Shown here piece after piece: positions 6,900-15,504 of a DNA stretch of 42,188 nucleotides. Every line of letters begins with the position of its first letter. Position 1 is the first letter of the stretch. Below the pieces are notes generated by a model. It worked only from the letters and a program-made list of their open reading frames with translations, did no database searches and was not told where the DNA came from. A program made the translations under genes and the position numbers. The DNA lies in the NCBI GenBank assembly GCA_028867095.1, contig JAGWHA010000001.1:1-42188 (forward strand). Direction: 5' to 3'. This stretch comes from Microcaldota archaeon. GTDB taxonomy: Archaea > Micrarchaeota > Micrarchaeia > Micrarchaeales > CABMGC01.

Positions 6900-7802
6900 G
6901 TGGGGACAAAAAACAATCATCAGCGCAAGCCAGATTCGGGCTCGCTGCAGATCGGGGAAGAGATTTCAACCGGGTCAGCGCAGCCGCTTATCGCACTAAA
7001 GCGCAGGATTGCGGCCGAAGGCGCGCAGAATGTGCCCCACTTCAAGTTCTACCCCGAAGGCCTGGTGGTTCCTCCGGAGATTTCAGCAAAGAAGCTGCAG
7101 AGGCTTCACAACATAGAGGTTCCAGAGCGAGTGGACAAGGTGCTAAGAAATCTCGAGAAGCTAAACTCGACATGGGCCATAAAGCAGGAGAAGCTCACCG
7201 CAGAGGAGAGAAAGGTCTGGATGCCAAACAACGAGATGAGGCTCTGGCAGATCCCGCGGAGGACAGGGCTCTTTCTATACTATATGGCGAAGCAGACAAA
7301 GGCCAGGGAGATCCTTGAGCTCGGGACATCAGCGGGGTACTCGGGAATCTGGCAGGCCCTTGGATCAAAGCCAAACGACGGGGTTGTGCACACAGCTGAC
7401 ATGTCGATGCTCAAGATCGGGATGGCGAGCAAGAACATAGAGGCCGCGGGGATAGAGAACATAGTGCAGCTTCGCGGAACAATCGCCGAGGTGCTGCAGA
7501 GCTGGCATAGGCCGATCGACATGGTGTTCCTTGACGCTGACAAGCAGAACTACGCAAGCTACTTCAAGATGGCGCTTCCGAAGCTAAGGGTGGGAGGATA
7601 CGTGATCGCGGACAACGCAATCGACTTCATGGAGCACATGGAGGGCCTAATCTCGATTCTAAGGGACGGCGCAAAGCGGCAGGGCAGGCTCTACAGCTAC
7701 GTTCTGCACCTGGACAACGGGATATACATCATAAGGAAGGGCGAGCCGATAGACAACGGGATTGTGACCTCATTCTTCAACGCGAGGACCGAGCTCTTCT
7801 GA
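6900..7802 (+). CDS. SAM-dependent O-methyltransferase (class I, family 3-like)
   Basis: The C-terminal 190 residues are a Rossmann-fold O-methyltransferase of the catechol/caffeoyl-CoA type. Visible elements are the SAM loop ILELGTSAGYSG, the acidic strand end VHTADMS, the metal-binding DMVFLDADKQNY, and the later IADNAID. The N-terminal 105 residues of the 300-residue product have no recognised domain and are longer than usual. The frame opens at 6801, but the TATA box at 6859-6867 makes the GTG at 6900 the likely start. The natural acceptor is unknown; such enzymes methylate small phenolic compounds, and the divergent UbiA prenyltransferase hints at a shared lipid or quinone-like substrate, which is speculative. 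Confidence 0.75.
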   Translation: MGTKNNHQRKPDSGSLQIGEEISTGSAQPLIALKRRIAAEGAQNVPHFKFYPEGLVVPPEISAKKLQRLHNIEVPERVDKVLRNLEKLNSTWAIKQEKLTAEERKVWMPNNEMRLWQIPRRTGLFLYYMAKQTKAREILELGTSAGYSGIWQALGSKPNDGVVHTADMSMLKIGMASKNIEAAGIENIVQLRGTIAEVLQSWHRPIDMVFLDADKQNYASYFKMALPKLRVGGYVIADNAIDFMEHMEGLISILRDGAKRQGRLYSYVLHLDNGIYIIRKGEPIDNGIVTSFFNARTELF

Positions 7803-7824
7803 CTGCCGAAAAAGCAAACAATAC

Positions 7825-7857
7825 CCTTAAAAATAGTAGTTGGGGAATACTACTATT
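7825..7857 (+). promoter_or_regulatory. promoter with perfect 9-bp inverted repeat
   Basis: A CTTAAAAAT box at 7826-7834 is followed by the inverted repeat AATAGTAGT (7832-7840) and ACTACTATT (7849-7857), separated by 8 bases. The repeat lies over the expected transcription start of the surface-protein gene (ATG at 7867), so it may be an operator. The symmetry is exact. Confidence 0.45.
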
Positions 7858-7866
7858 GGGGTCAGG

Positions 7867-8640
7867 ATGTTGAAAATAGCAATTCCAGTACTACTGCTGC
7901 TCTGCTTTGCTATGCTCAACGTTAACGCATACTTCAACGTGACCTATCTAAACACCACCGTAGTGCTAAACAACAATGGGAGCGCTCACGTGGTCGAGTC
8001 CCTCAGCCTTTTCATAAGCAACTCATCAATCGCCCAGTACCAGCAGGACAGGCAGGCGATAAACTTCACGATCTCAAACTGGCAGGCTGCCCTAAACACC
8101 AACCTGCTTGTCGAGCACATACTCAACCCAAAGTCCAGCGTCTACGGGTTCGCATTCCTTCCGGGGCCGATAAACTACGCGCAGTCAAACGGGTTCGCGC
8201 AGCTGACGCTCAACTACTACGTTAGCAATGTCACAACGATAACCGCAATCGCCCCCAGGAAGTTCCAGTACGACTTCAACAACAGCGTCTTCAACTTCGT
8301 CCACACCGCGAGCGGGGAGAGCCTCTCGCAGGCGTCCAAGCTCAACATAATCGTGCCAAAGGGCGCGCAGATAGTCTCTATATACCCGGTCCCTGATTCG
8401 CCGAGGCTGAGCTTCATAAACAACTACACCGGCTCGACCCTCTTCTCATGGTACAGCCAGGAGCCGCTCTCCACCTTCACGTTCTCATACATACTCACGC
8501 AGTCCCCGGGCCAGGAGGTCTCCAACTTCTTTAGCGGCATCTACACCAACTACATCTCGCTGCTTCTGGTAATTCTAGCGGTCGTGGCCATCGCACTCTT
8601 GGTATACCTCTACATAAGGGTCTCAAACACTAAGGTGTGA
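7867..8640 (+). CDS. secreted, membrane-anchored surface protein
   Basis: The 257-residue product has a typical signal peptide at residues 1-21 (MLKIAIPVLLLLCF then NVNA). A Ser/Thr/Asn-rich extracellular region with many N-x-S/T sequons (NVT, NTT, NSS, NFT, NYT) follows. A C-terminal membrane segment is at about 227-248 with a short basic tail. This is a type I topology with most of the protein outside the cell and probably N-glycosylated. No enzymatic motif is seen and no family is recognised. A TTG at 7840 is in frame, but it lies inside the inverted repeat; the ATG at 7867, after GTCAGG, is better. The stop overlaps the GTG start of pheS (GTGA), so the two are co-transcribed. Confidence 0.7.
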   Translation: MLKIAIPVLLLLCFAMLNVNAYFNVTYLNTTVVLNNNGSAHVVESLSLFISNSSIAQYQQDRQAINFTISNWQAALNTNLLVEHILNPKSSVYGFAFLPGPINYAQSNGFAQLTLNYYVSNVTTITAIAPRKFQYDFNNSVFNFVHTASGESLSQASKLNIIVPKGAQIVSIYPVPDSPRLSFINNYTGSTLFSWYSQEPLSTFTFSYILTQSPGQEVSNFFSGIYTNYISLLLVILAVVAIALLVYLYIRVSNTKV

Positions 8641-10115
8641 ATTTGCATAGATACGAAATAGCCGTCCTAAAGTGCCTAGAGTCTGGCAAGCCCCTCACGC
8701 TCGAGCAGCTAATCGAGAAGAGCGGGACTGGAAGGGACGGGGTTCTCTGGGCCATAGAGGGCCTCTCAAAGTCCGCCGCGATAGCCGTCACGAGAAAGGA
8801 AAGCGAGTCGGTCTCCCTAACCGAGGAGGGAGAGCTCTATGCATCATCGCAGCTTCCAGAGTCTGCGCTCATACAAAGGCTCGCAAAGAAGTCGATTGAC
8901 ATTAGGACCCTGAGCGATCCGCAGTCAAGGATAGGCCTTCAGTGGGCTAAGACAAAGGAGCTGATTGCAATCGAGAAGGGAATCATAATCCTCACGGCAA
9001 GGGGAAAGGAGGCGATCTCAAAGGGAATCGGCGAGGAGTACGTCCTCAAGAAGCTCGGCGAGAATCCGAGCCTCTTTTCCGTGATATCAAAGGAGAAAAA
9101 GCAGGAGGTCGAAAACCTGCTGAAAAGGAAGCTGATCGTCACCGAGAGGAGAAACGAGATCACCAGCATCGCTATAAGCCAGAAGGGGAAGGAGCTCCTC
9201 ACAGCCGAGACAAAGCGCGAGGGCGAGATCGACGCGCTGGACAAGAAGGCGATTGCGACCCGCAGCTGGAAGGGAAAGAAATTCAAGGTATACGACATAA
9301 ACGTTCCGGTGGAGAGCGAGGTTCCTGCAAAGCTGCATCCGCTAAGAAGGACGATCAACAGCGTCAAGGACGCCTACACGAGCATGGGCTTCAAGGAAAT
9401 CTCAGGCCCCGTGGTTATCCCCGCATTCTGGAATTTCGACACGCTCTTCACGCCGCAGGACCACCCAGCAAGGGAGGTGCAGGACACATTCTACCTCTCA
9501 AACCCGCCTCAGATAGAGATCCTGGACCGGAAGGTGATGGGGAAGGTGAAGGAGGAGCACGAGCAGGCATGGCATAGCGACTGGCTTGAGCAGGTGGCGA
9601 TGCAGGCGGTGCTCAGGACGCAGACAACCACGGTCTCGATCCAGGAGCTCTACAACCTCTCCAAGTACAAAGAGTACAAGCTCCCGCTCAAGCTCTTCTC
9701 GGTAGGCAGGGTCTTTAGGAACGAGAACATAGACTACAAGCACCTGCCCGACTTCTACCAGACGGACGGGATGATAGTTGGGGAGAACCTGACGCTCGCA
9801 AACCTCTTCGACATGCTCACAAAGATCTACAAGCGGCTCGGCCTCAGGGTGAAGTTCAAGCCCGCATACTTCCCGTTCGTGGAGCCCGGCGCCGAGATGT
9901 ATGCGTACCACGAGGAGCGCAAGGAATGGCTCGAGGTGGCGGGATGCGGGATTTTGAGGAGGGAGATAACAGGGATCGCAAAGAGGAACATCACGGTGCT
10001 CGCATGGGGCGCAAGCGTAGAGAGGCTCATGCTGATAACTGACAAGGGGGTAGAGAGGCTGCCGGACCTATACGACAACGGGGTCGGGTGGATAAGGTCC
10101 AGGAAAACGCTGTGA
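8637..10115 (+). CDS. pheS: phenylalanyl-tRNA synthetase alpha subunit
   Basis: This is the catalytic subunit of the (alpha-beta)2 enzyme that charges tRNA-Phe. The 492-residue length is the long archaeal/eukaryotic type. Residues 1-190 form successive winged-helix domains that contact tRNA. Class II motifs follow: motif 1 region around 235-262, motif 2 GRVFRNENID...FYQTDG at 357-378, and motif 3 GASVER at 458-463. The GTG start overlaps the TGA of the upstream surface-protein gene by 4 bases. PheT follows 4 bases after the stop, giving a pheS-pheT operon. Confidence 0.95.
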   Translation: MNLHRYEIAVLKCLESGKPLTLEQLIEKSGTGRDGVLWAIEGLSKSAAIAVTRKESESVSLTEEGELYASSQLPESALIQRLAKKSIDIRTLSDPQSRIGLQWAKTKELIAIEKGIIILTARGKEAISKGIGEEYVLKKLGENPSLFSVISKEKKQEVENLLKRKLIVTERRNEITSIAISQKGKELLTAETKREGEIDALDKKAIATRSWKGKKFKVYDINVPVESEVPAKLHPLRRTINSVKDAYTSMGFKEISGPVVIPAFWNFDTLFTPQDHPAREVQDTFYLSNPPQIEILDRKVMGKVKEEHEQAWHSDWLEQVAMQAVLRTQTTTVSIQELYNLSKYKEYKLPLKLFSVGRVFRNENIDYKHLPDFYQTDGMIVGENLTLANLFDMLTKIYKRLGLRVKFKPAYFPFVEPGAEMYAYHEERKEWLEVAGCGILRREITGIAKRNITVLAWGASVERLMLITDKGVERLPDLYDNGVGWIRSRKTL

Positions 10116-10119
10116 TCGC

Positions 10120-11745
10120 ATGGTAAACGTAACATTCAACAAGAACTACCTCTTCAAGCTGCTGGGCTTTAGGCTTGACGACAAAAAGCTCGCGATGCAC
10201 ATAGAGAAGATGGGCTTCGAGGTCGAGGCCAGCACAAAGGAGGAGGTGGGCATCGCCCTTCCCGCAAACAGGCCCGACGTTGTGGACATCGTGGGCTTTG
10301 CAAGGGCGCTAAAGAACTTCATGCACAAGAGCAAGAAGCTAAAGTATCTCATAAAGGGCAATGACCCGGCGCTCGAGATCGAGGTAGGGGGCGGAATCGA
10401 GGGCATAAGGCCGTTCATCGCAGGGATGGTTGTCAAGGGAATGAAGTTCGACGAGCAGAGCCTCAAGCACCTGCTCGCATTCACCGAGAAGTTCGCGTCA
10501 AACTACGGAAGGAACCGCAGGAGGCTCGCGATAGGGCTGCACAACCTCGACCAGATATCCGGCATGCTCACATACGACGCGGTGAAGGACGAGGAGTTCT
10601 TGGCGCTAAACGTCTCAAGGAAGATGAAGTTCAGCGAGATACTAAAGAAGAACGAGAAGGGGATCGCATACGCGGGCACGATCGGCGATTCAAAGCTCTA
10701 TCCCGTGCTCAAGGACGCAAGCGGCGCAATCTCCCTCGTTCCCATACTGAACTCGGAGAGGACAAAGGTCACCGCATCCACCAAGAACCTCCTGATCGAG
10801 ATTACCGGGACATCAAGGTACATAGTGGAGAAATCCGCAGACCTCTTTGCCGCGATGTTCATCGACCTCGGCGCCGAAGTACAGAAAATAAAGGTCTCAT
10901 ACAAAGGCTCAAGCGCGATACTTCCGAAGATGTCCTCCGCGAGCATCGAGATCCCGCTGATCAAGATTGAGGGCCAGATAGGGGTGATAATCGGCTTCAA
11001 CAACGTGATCTCGCTTGCAAACAAGATGGGATACGAGGCGGCGCTGGTCGGCAGGAACATACGCTTTAGGGTTCCCGAGTACAGGCTTGACATACTTAAC
11101 GAGCAGGACATAATCGAGGATGTGGCCATTGCCTACGGGTACGATTACATACAGCCGGTCCCGATTTACTCGGAGCAGATGGGCGAGATTGAGGATGCCA
11201 CGAAGCGAAGCAGGGAGCTCTCGGAGGTGATGGTCGGCCTTGGGTTTAGCGAGATGCTGAACTCCTACCTTACAAACGAGAGGCAGAACTTCGACAGCAT
11301 GAGGCTCAAGGATCACGATTCCAAATACGTGCGGGTCAAGGACGCAAAGATGCAGAAGCTCACGATGCTCCGGACCTCGCTCCTCCCCTCCCTGCTTGGC
11401 AACATCGGGATGTCGGTGCACGAGAAGATGCCCCAGCGGATATTCGAGCTTGACCTTGCCTTCGGCATTTCGGATCGGGTCGAGGAGAGGCAGATGCTAG
11501 CTTGCGTGGTCACAGACCCAAAGTCAAACTTCAACCAGATCAAGGCGGTGGTGCAAGCGGTTCTGCAGAGCATGCGCATCGAGTGGCAGGTCAAGGAGAA
11601 CCTGCACAGAAGTTTTATAGAAGGCAGGTGCGCATCAGTTATTCTTAAGGGCAAAACCATCGGAGTGTTCGGAGAGCTCCATCCGGAGGTGCTCGGCAAC
11701 TTCGGAATAGAGGAGCCTACGATAGCCTTTGAGATTAGCCTGTAG
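10120..11745 (+). CDS. pheT: phenylalanyl-tRNA synthetase beta subunit
   Basis: The 541-residue protein has the archaeal PheT architecture. It contains an N-terminal domain with LPANRPDVVDIVGFARAL near residues 47-66, a B3/B4-like editing region, a B5 domain (about 270-345, ending FRVPEYRLDILNEQDIIEDVAIAYGYD), and a C-terminal catalytic-like core (about 370-541). It lacks the anticodon-binding extensions of bacterial PheT, as expected for archaea. It pairs with PheS encoded 4 bases upstream. Its TAG stop is followed immediately by the GTG start of a third gene, suggesting translational coupling. Confidence 0.95.
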   Translation: MVNVTFNKNYLFKLLGFRLDDKKLAMHIEKMGFEVEASTKEEVGIALPANRPDVVDIVGFARALKNFMHKSKKLKYLIKGNDPALEIEVGGGIEGIRPFIAGMVVKGMKFDEQSLKHLLAFTEKFASNYGRNRRRLAIGLHNLDQISGMLTYDAVKDEEFLALNVSRKMKFSEILKKNEKGIAYAGTIGDSKLYPVLKDASGAISLVPILNSERTKVTASTKNLLIEITGTSRYIVEKSADLFAAMFIDLGAEVQKIKVSYKGSSAILPKMSSASIEIPLIKIEGQIGVIIGFNNVISLANKMGYEAALVGRNIRFRVPEYRLDILNEQDIIEDVAIAYGYDYIQPVPIYSEQMGEIEDATKRSRELSEVMVGLGFSEMLNSYLTNERQNFDSMRLKDHDSKYVRVKDAKMQKLTMLRTSLLPSLLGNIGMSVHEKMPQRIFELDLAFGISDRVEERQMLACVVTDPKSNFNQIKAVVQAVLQSMRIEWQVKENLHRSFIEGRCASVILKGKTIGVFGELHPEVLGNFGIEEPTIAFEISL

Positions 11746-12273
11746 GTGGACCAACTGTCATTTGCCTCAAAGCAGATCGCGACAATCCAGACCAATCAGA
11801 AGGAGAATTCGGTGCAGGTATTCGACATATCTTGCAGCAAGAGTCTCTACTCAACAAAAAGCGACTTCCTGACAGAGACCCCTGTATTCACGAACAACTC
11901 CTATTTTGGGACGAGCCTCGGGCGCGCCTTCACACCTGACATCAGCATCGCTGGATGCGTCTATAGGGTGGAGATAAGGACCGAGGACAAGGGGAAGACG
12001 CTGATGAGGAATCTAGGATACCTCTCCGTGCTCTCCATCGAGTACCTCAACACAAACCTGATAAAGGGGCGCGTGGTGCTGGAGGAAGGCTACCAGCTTG
12101 AGCCAAAGGAGGTAAAAAGGGACCCCGAGATGAGGATATCTGGGCTAGGGATCCGGCTAAAGGATCTGATAATACTTAACGAGAAGCTTGTCCGCTTCAA
12201 CCAGGCGCAGGCCGGTGATGTGCTGTTCCTGCTGCGCGATCCGGTGAAGCGCTGCGTCAACATCCCTAATTAG
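11746..12273 (+). CDS. conserved-looking hypothetical protein coupled to pheT
   Basis: A GTG directly after the pheT stop begins a 175-residue protein. I recognise no family. It is soluble and mostly beta-rich in the middle (CVYRVEIRTED, LGYLSVLSIEYL, IKGRVVLEEGY), then has a short helix-strand C-terminus. Three cysteines (residues near 30, 71 and 170) are not arranged as a metal site. The zero-base junction with pheT argues for a real, co-translated gene and hints at a link with aminoacylation or translation. Codon use matches pheT. The last 8 bases overlap the convergent rfcL gene. Confidence 0.55.
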   Translation: MDQLSFASKQIATIQTNQKENSVQVFDISCSKSLYSTKSDFLTETPVFTNNSYFGTSLGRAFTPDISIAGCVYRVEIRTEDKGKTLMRNLGYLSVLSIEYLNTNLIKGRVVLEEGYQLEPKEVKRDPEMRISGLGIRLKDLIILNEKLVRFNQAQAGDVLFLLRDPVKRCVNIPN

Positions 12274-13486
12274 AGGCGATGATCGCCTTCATGTCCTCCT
12301 TCTCAAGGGAGTACGCCCTCTGGAAGAACTCGAACGCCTTCTCCTCCCCATACTCCTTTGTCCCCTCCTTTATCATCGCCTTGAGGAGCTGCAAATACCC
12401 GTTGAAGATGTCCTTCTTGCTCGCATGAAGCGCGTAAACAAGCTTCACCACAGCTCCAGAAACTGCGTTTCTGCTCGCCTTGCTCTTGCTTAGCTGCCTT
12501 ATGTTGTTTGGGAAGGCGTAGTTTCGCATGTAGCTCACATCGCCGTTCGGCGCAAGCGAGACCCCGCTGGTCATCAGCACGCTCGAGTAGCGCAGATACC
12601 CGTAGTAGCTCTTGCGGCTCGCCTGGCCCAAAAAGAAGCTCGCCCTCGCGAGGTTGCCGTACGCCGCAATCAAGTCGGACTTCCACGAGTACCTATTGGG
12701 CACGTTCTCGTCTATCCAGTTGATCAGCATGTCGCTGTCAAGGTCCGTGTTCATTCCAGCCTGGCGTGCTGTGTCAAAGTTCCTTGTCAGGAAGATCTTG
12801 TCGAGCACTCCGTACACCTCAAGCTTTCGGTCCCTCATCCCAAGGTTCTCGATCAGCTCCGGGACTCCGCCAATCATCAGCTCGAGGTCGTTTAGGCTGC
12901 CGCGTATGTCCCCGTTGGACCTTGCGACAAGCTGCTCAATTATCTCATCGCCGATCTCGGCCCCCTCCTTCTTCACGATCGCCTTCATAAGCTTCCGTAT
13001 CTCCTCCTTGTTCACCCTCTTGAACTCGATCTTGTCCACGCTCTCCCTGAGGAAGCTGATCTTTCTGTCCCAGAAGTCGCTTGCTATGAATATTATCGGG
13101 TGCCTGGACTCCTTGACAAGCTGCATTATCACCTTCTCGGACCCCGCATCGAACTTGTCGGAGCGCTCATCAATCTCGTCAAGTATTATCAGCAACTTCC
13201 TTGAGAAAAGGCCCGAGGACCTGCTTGCAGGAATCAGCGTATTGCCAAGCGTAGCCGCGTCCCGATAGTCGCTTGCGTTCATCTCGAGTATCTCAAAGCC
13301 GTTCGAGTACGCAAGCGCGTGCGCGGCTGTGGTCTTTCCAGTCCCGGAAGGGCCGAAGAGCAGAATCGGCCTGCGTGTGCCCGCGCCGTGCGCCTCCATC
13401 GCAAACTTCATCAGCCTCTCTATCGAGTCCTCGTTGCCGATGATCTGGTTGAGCGTCGTCGGCGCGTACTTTTCGGCAAGAGGCAT
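12266..13486 (-). CDS. rfcL: replication factor C large subunit
   Basis: This is the large subunit of the archaeal clamp loader that opens PCNA at primer-template junctions. The AAA+ core shows Walker A GPSGTGKT (residues 45-52), Walker B LLIILDEID (98-106), and a sensor 2 region (NGDIRGSLNDLE, about 200-211). A helical collar domain fills 230-406. The 406-residue length is at the short end for RfcL, and I see no obvious C-terminal PIP box. The start ATG at 13486 begins MPLAEKYAPTTL, the typical RFC N-terminus. The small subunit gene is not in the window. FEN1, another PCNA client, is encoded at 32061-33119. Confidence 0.93.
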   Translation of the reverse strand: MPLAEKYAPTTLNQIIGNEDSIERLMKFAMEAHGAGTRRPILLFGPSGTGKTTAAHALAYSNGFEILEMNASDYRDAATLGNTLIPASRSSGLFSRKLLIILDEIDERSDKFDAGSEKVIMQLVKESRHPIIFIASDFWDRKISFLRESVDKIEFKRVNKEEIRKLMKAIVKKEGAEIGDEIIEQLVARSNGDIRGSLNDLELMIGGVPELIENLGMRDRKLEVYGVLDKIFLTRNFDTARQAGMNTDLDSDMLINWIDENVPNRYSWKSDLIAAYGNLARASFFLGQASRKSYYGYLRYSSVLMTSGVSLAPNGDVSYMRNYAFPNNIRQLSKSKASRNAVSGAVVKLVYALHASKKDIFNGYLQLLKAMIKEGTKEYGEEKAFEFFQRAYSLEKEDMKAIIASN

Positions 13487-13564
13487 GCAATCACAAATAG
13501 GAACGATCAGTATGGGCTGCGAAGGGATAAATTGCTATTGCATTAGCGGAACTTTCCTTGGCTA

Positions 13565-14092
13565 CTATCGCTTCTGCGTGTACACCACAGCGTAGAAGCT
13601 CCCTACATACGTCGAGTTGGGGGCCTGCACCACCATCGTGAAGTTTCCAAGCGCGTTAGGGTATCCGACGCAGTCCGAGACGTTCATCATCTGGTTCCAG
13701 TAGTAGTCGAGCTTGAAAGGGGGCAGCACAACGACCCTTGTTATGTTCATCTGGGTTGGGTCATACACTATGGAATACGCAAACCCCTGTCCAGGCGTTG
13801 CGTTGGCGTAGTAGTATGTCCCAAAATTTGCCTCAGCCTGCTTTATGGTAAGATTGACCTGAGGGCAGAAGTTCTGGCTGAGCGCAACATTCGCTATCCC
13901 GAAATAGCTCGGGGTTGCGTTCACGTAGAACCTTATTGGCGGATGGAGTATGAACAGGCTGTTTAGCGAGCCGGAGAGCTGGTCGTAGTTCGTTGTCACT
14001 ATCAGCGAGTAGAGGAGAAGGAGCCCTATCGCGGCGATCCCCGTACCGAGAAGCCCGTCGCGGAACTCCCTATTGCCAAGATGGGATGCCAT
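13565..14092 (-). CDS. hypothetical membrane-anchored extracellular protein
   Basis: The 175-residue protein has one N-terminal membrane segment (about residues 15-33, LLGTGIAAIGLLLLYSLIV) after a short charged cytoplasmic stretch. The rest is an extracellular domain rich in Asn, Tyr and Pro with several N-x-S/T sequons and two cysteines (about 84 and 141) that could form a disulfide. This type II topology suggests a surface or envelope protein. No family recognised. A TATA box at 14115-14123 (minus strand) about 27 bp before the ATG gives a leaderless transcript. Confidence 0.6.
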   Translation of the reverse strand: MASHLGNREFRDGLLGTGIAAIGLLLLYSLIVTTNYDQLSGSLNSLFILHPPIRFYVNATPSYFGIANVALSQNFCPQVNLTIKQAEANFGTYYYANATPGQGFAYSIVYDPTQMNITRVVVLPPFKLDYYWNQMMNVSDCVGYPNALGNFTMVVQAPNSTYVGSFYAVVYTQKR

Positions 14093-14112
14093 GCTACTCT
14101 AATCTCCAAGTA

Positions 14113-14124
14113 TTCTTATAAAAC
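14113..14124 (-). promoter_or_regulatory. TATA box of the 13565-14092 gene
   Basis: Read on the minus strand, TTTTATAAG spans 14123-14115, about 27 bp before the ATG at 14092, the leaderless arrangement seen across the window. Confidence 0.5.
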
Positions 14125-14195
14125 GTTCGGATTGTCGGTGAGACCATCAAGTTTATTAAGCAGTTTAGACATTATTACCTAGGAAATTTTCCATC

Positions 14196-14270
14196 GCTCC
14201 TGTCGTCTAGTCCGGTCAAGGACGTTAGCCTCTCACGCTAGAGACCCGGGTTCAAATCCCGGCGGGAGCA
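14196..14270 (+). tRNA. tRNA-Glu (CUC)
   Basis: All arms fold. The acceptor is GCTCCTG with CGGGAGC (one G-U) and discriminator A. The D arm lies within GTCTAGTCCGGTCAAGGAC. The anticodon stem TTAGC/GCTAG has loop CTCTCAC, giving anticodon CTC. The T arm is CCGGG-TTCAAAT-CCCGG. The gene is intron-free and has no encoded CCA. An AT-rich box at 14151-14160 is the likely promoter. Confidence 0.93.
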
Positions 14271-14306
14271 GACTGCTCAAGAGCACGATGCAAGCTCGGT
14301 GAAAAA

Positions 14307-14720
14307 ATGAGTTTCAAGACCGCCCTGACAGAGTTCAAGGACTTCATCTCCAAAGGGAACGTGGTTGGCCTTGCTACCGCGGTGGTGTTCGGAGTCGCCT
14401 TCAACGCTGTGGTCACATCCTTCATAACAAACATAATCACTCCGGTCCTCGGGATCCCGGGCCACATAAATGTCGCAAACCTCGCCGTTGTTGTGAACGG
14501 AAGCACAATAACATACGGGGAATTCATAAACGCCATAATAAACTTCGTGGTGATAGCCTTCGTGCTCTTCTTCTTCATCATAAAGCCGCTCGCAAAGATA
14601 GAGTCAAAGCTGAAATCCCAGAGCATATCGACAAAGCAGTGCAGATACTGCCTCTCCACGATCAATATCAAGGCTACAAGGTGCCCCAACTGCACCTCAA
14701 GGCTTACGGCACGCTCCTGA
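14307..14720 (+). CDS. mscL: large-conductance mechanosensitive channel MscL with C-terminal zinc ribbon
   Basis: The first 100 residues are MscL: an N-terminal amphipathic helix (FKDFISKGNVVGLATAVVFGVAF), TM1, an extracellular loop, and TM2 (INFVVIAFVLFFFIIKP). The channel opens under membrane tension to release solutes during hypo-osmotic shock. Where bacterial MscL has a helical bundle, this 137-residue protein ends in a zinc ribbon with C112-x2-C115 and C126-x2-C129. Zinc-ribbon tails on MscL are known from annotated homologues, but the role is unclear. The 3' end overlaps the convergent aroD gene by 17 bases. Confidence 0.9.
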   Translation: MSFKTALTEFKDFISKGNVVGLATAVVFGVAFNAVVTSFITNIITPVLGIPGHINVANLAVVVNGSTITYGEFINAIINFVVIAFVLFFFIIKPLAKIESKLKSQSISTKQCRYCLSTINIKATRCPNCTSRLTARS

Positions 14721-15393
14721 CTATTCTGCGCATCTCCCTTACGCTTAGCATTCCTGGAGCGATTGGCTCTCCAAGGGAGCAGTAGGCAAACGGCGCACCA
14801 TAGTGCGTTATGCTCATTATCCTGGATATCTGACCTAGCTCCCCCATAGCAAAGGAGAGCAGCCTTCCATCAGAATTTGCCATCTCATAGAGTTTGAATA
14901 TCTTCAGGTTGTCAAGAGCAGTTTTGGCGGTTGTCACCATCTTTGCTATGTCCCCTACCTCAAGCATCTCGCTGCACAGATTATTGAGCACTCGCGGTAT
15001 CGGTGTCGTGTAAAAGTTGTGGTACGAAAGAAGCACTCGCGTTCCTTCCTCGCGCAGCTTTTTTACGAAAATCTTATTTCTCCTAGCAAAAGGCTCCTCC
15101 ACGTCAACGAACATGGCATTTTGTTTAGCAAGGATACCGAGGATTTTAGCCCTTTCCGCGTCGCTTCCCTCATAATGCCCCCCCTCCTCCTTGCTTCTCA
15201 AAGTGAGGACCGTATTCCCCGCCCCCGCGTTTCCCAATTCCGCCAAGGAATCCGAAATCTCCTGCGGGGGCAGCCTATCGAGCCTAAGCTCAAGGTAATC
15301 GGGCCTTTGCCTTGCAGCTTCCCTTAGGATTCCCCTCAGCTCGTGCGTGCCCTGAGGCATTATAGTAGCGCAGATCTTGCGTGTCCCAGGCAT
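14704..15393 (-). CDS. aroD: 3-dehydroquinate dehydratase, type I
   Basis: This is the third enzyme of the shikimate pathway, dehydrating 3-dehydroquinate through a Schiff base. Type I features are clear: YLELRLDR (34-41), TLRSKEEGG (64-72), the catalytic His in SYHNF (H125), the Schiff-base Lys in GDIAKMV (K151), GELGQISRI, and the substrate loop APFAYCSLGEPIAPGMLSV near the C-terminus. At 229 residues it is normal length. A TATA-like TACTTATTAACG lies about 25-30 bp before the ATG on the minus strand. No other aro gene is in the window. Confidence 0.92.
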   Translation of the reverse strand: MPGTRKICATIMPQGTHELRGILREAARQRPDYLELRLDRLPPQEISDSLAELGNAGAGNTVLTLRSKEEGGHYEGSDAERAKILGILAKQNAMFVDVEEPFARRNKIFVKKLREEGTRVLLSYHNFYTTPIPRVLNNLCSEMLEVGDIAKMVTTAKTALDNLKIFKLYEMANSDGRLLSFAMGELGQISRIMSITHYGAPFAYCSLGEPIAPGMLSVREMRRIVRSVP

Positions 15394-15473
15394 GGTTACC
15401 CTTGGATCTGGCCGTTAATAAGTATTTCGCAGTATTCGTTTATCCCCTCCCCAAACGAAAAAGCCAGAAATGG

Positions 15474-15481
15474 TTATAAAA
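15474..15481 (+). promoter_or_regulatory. TATA box of tRNA-Ser(UGA)
   Basis: TTATAAAA at 15474-15481 is about 27 bp before the first base of the tRNA at 15505. Confidence 0.6.
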
Positions 15482-15504
15482 CTGCACGGGCAAAAGAGTG
15501 TAGT

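Noticed and set aside
7903..8640. Repeat or phase-variable region in the surface-protein gene
   Set aside because: The Asn/Ser/Thr-rich composition gave an impression of repeats, but no exact or near-exact tandem unit could be found.
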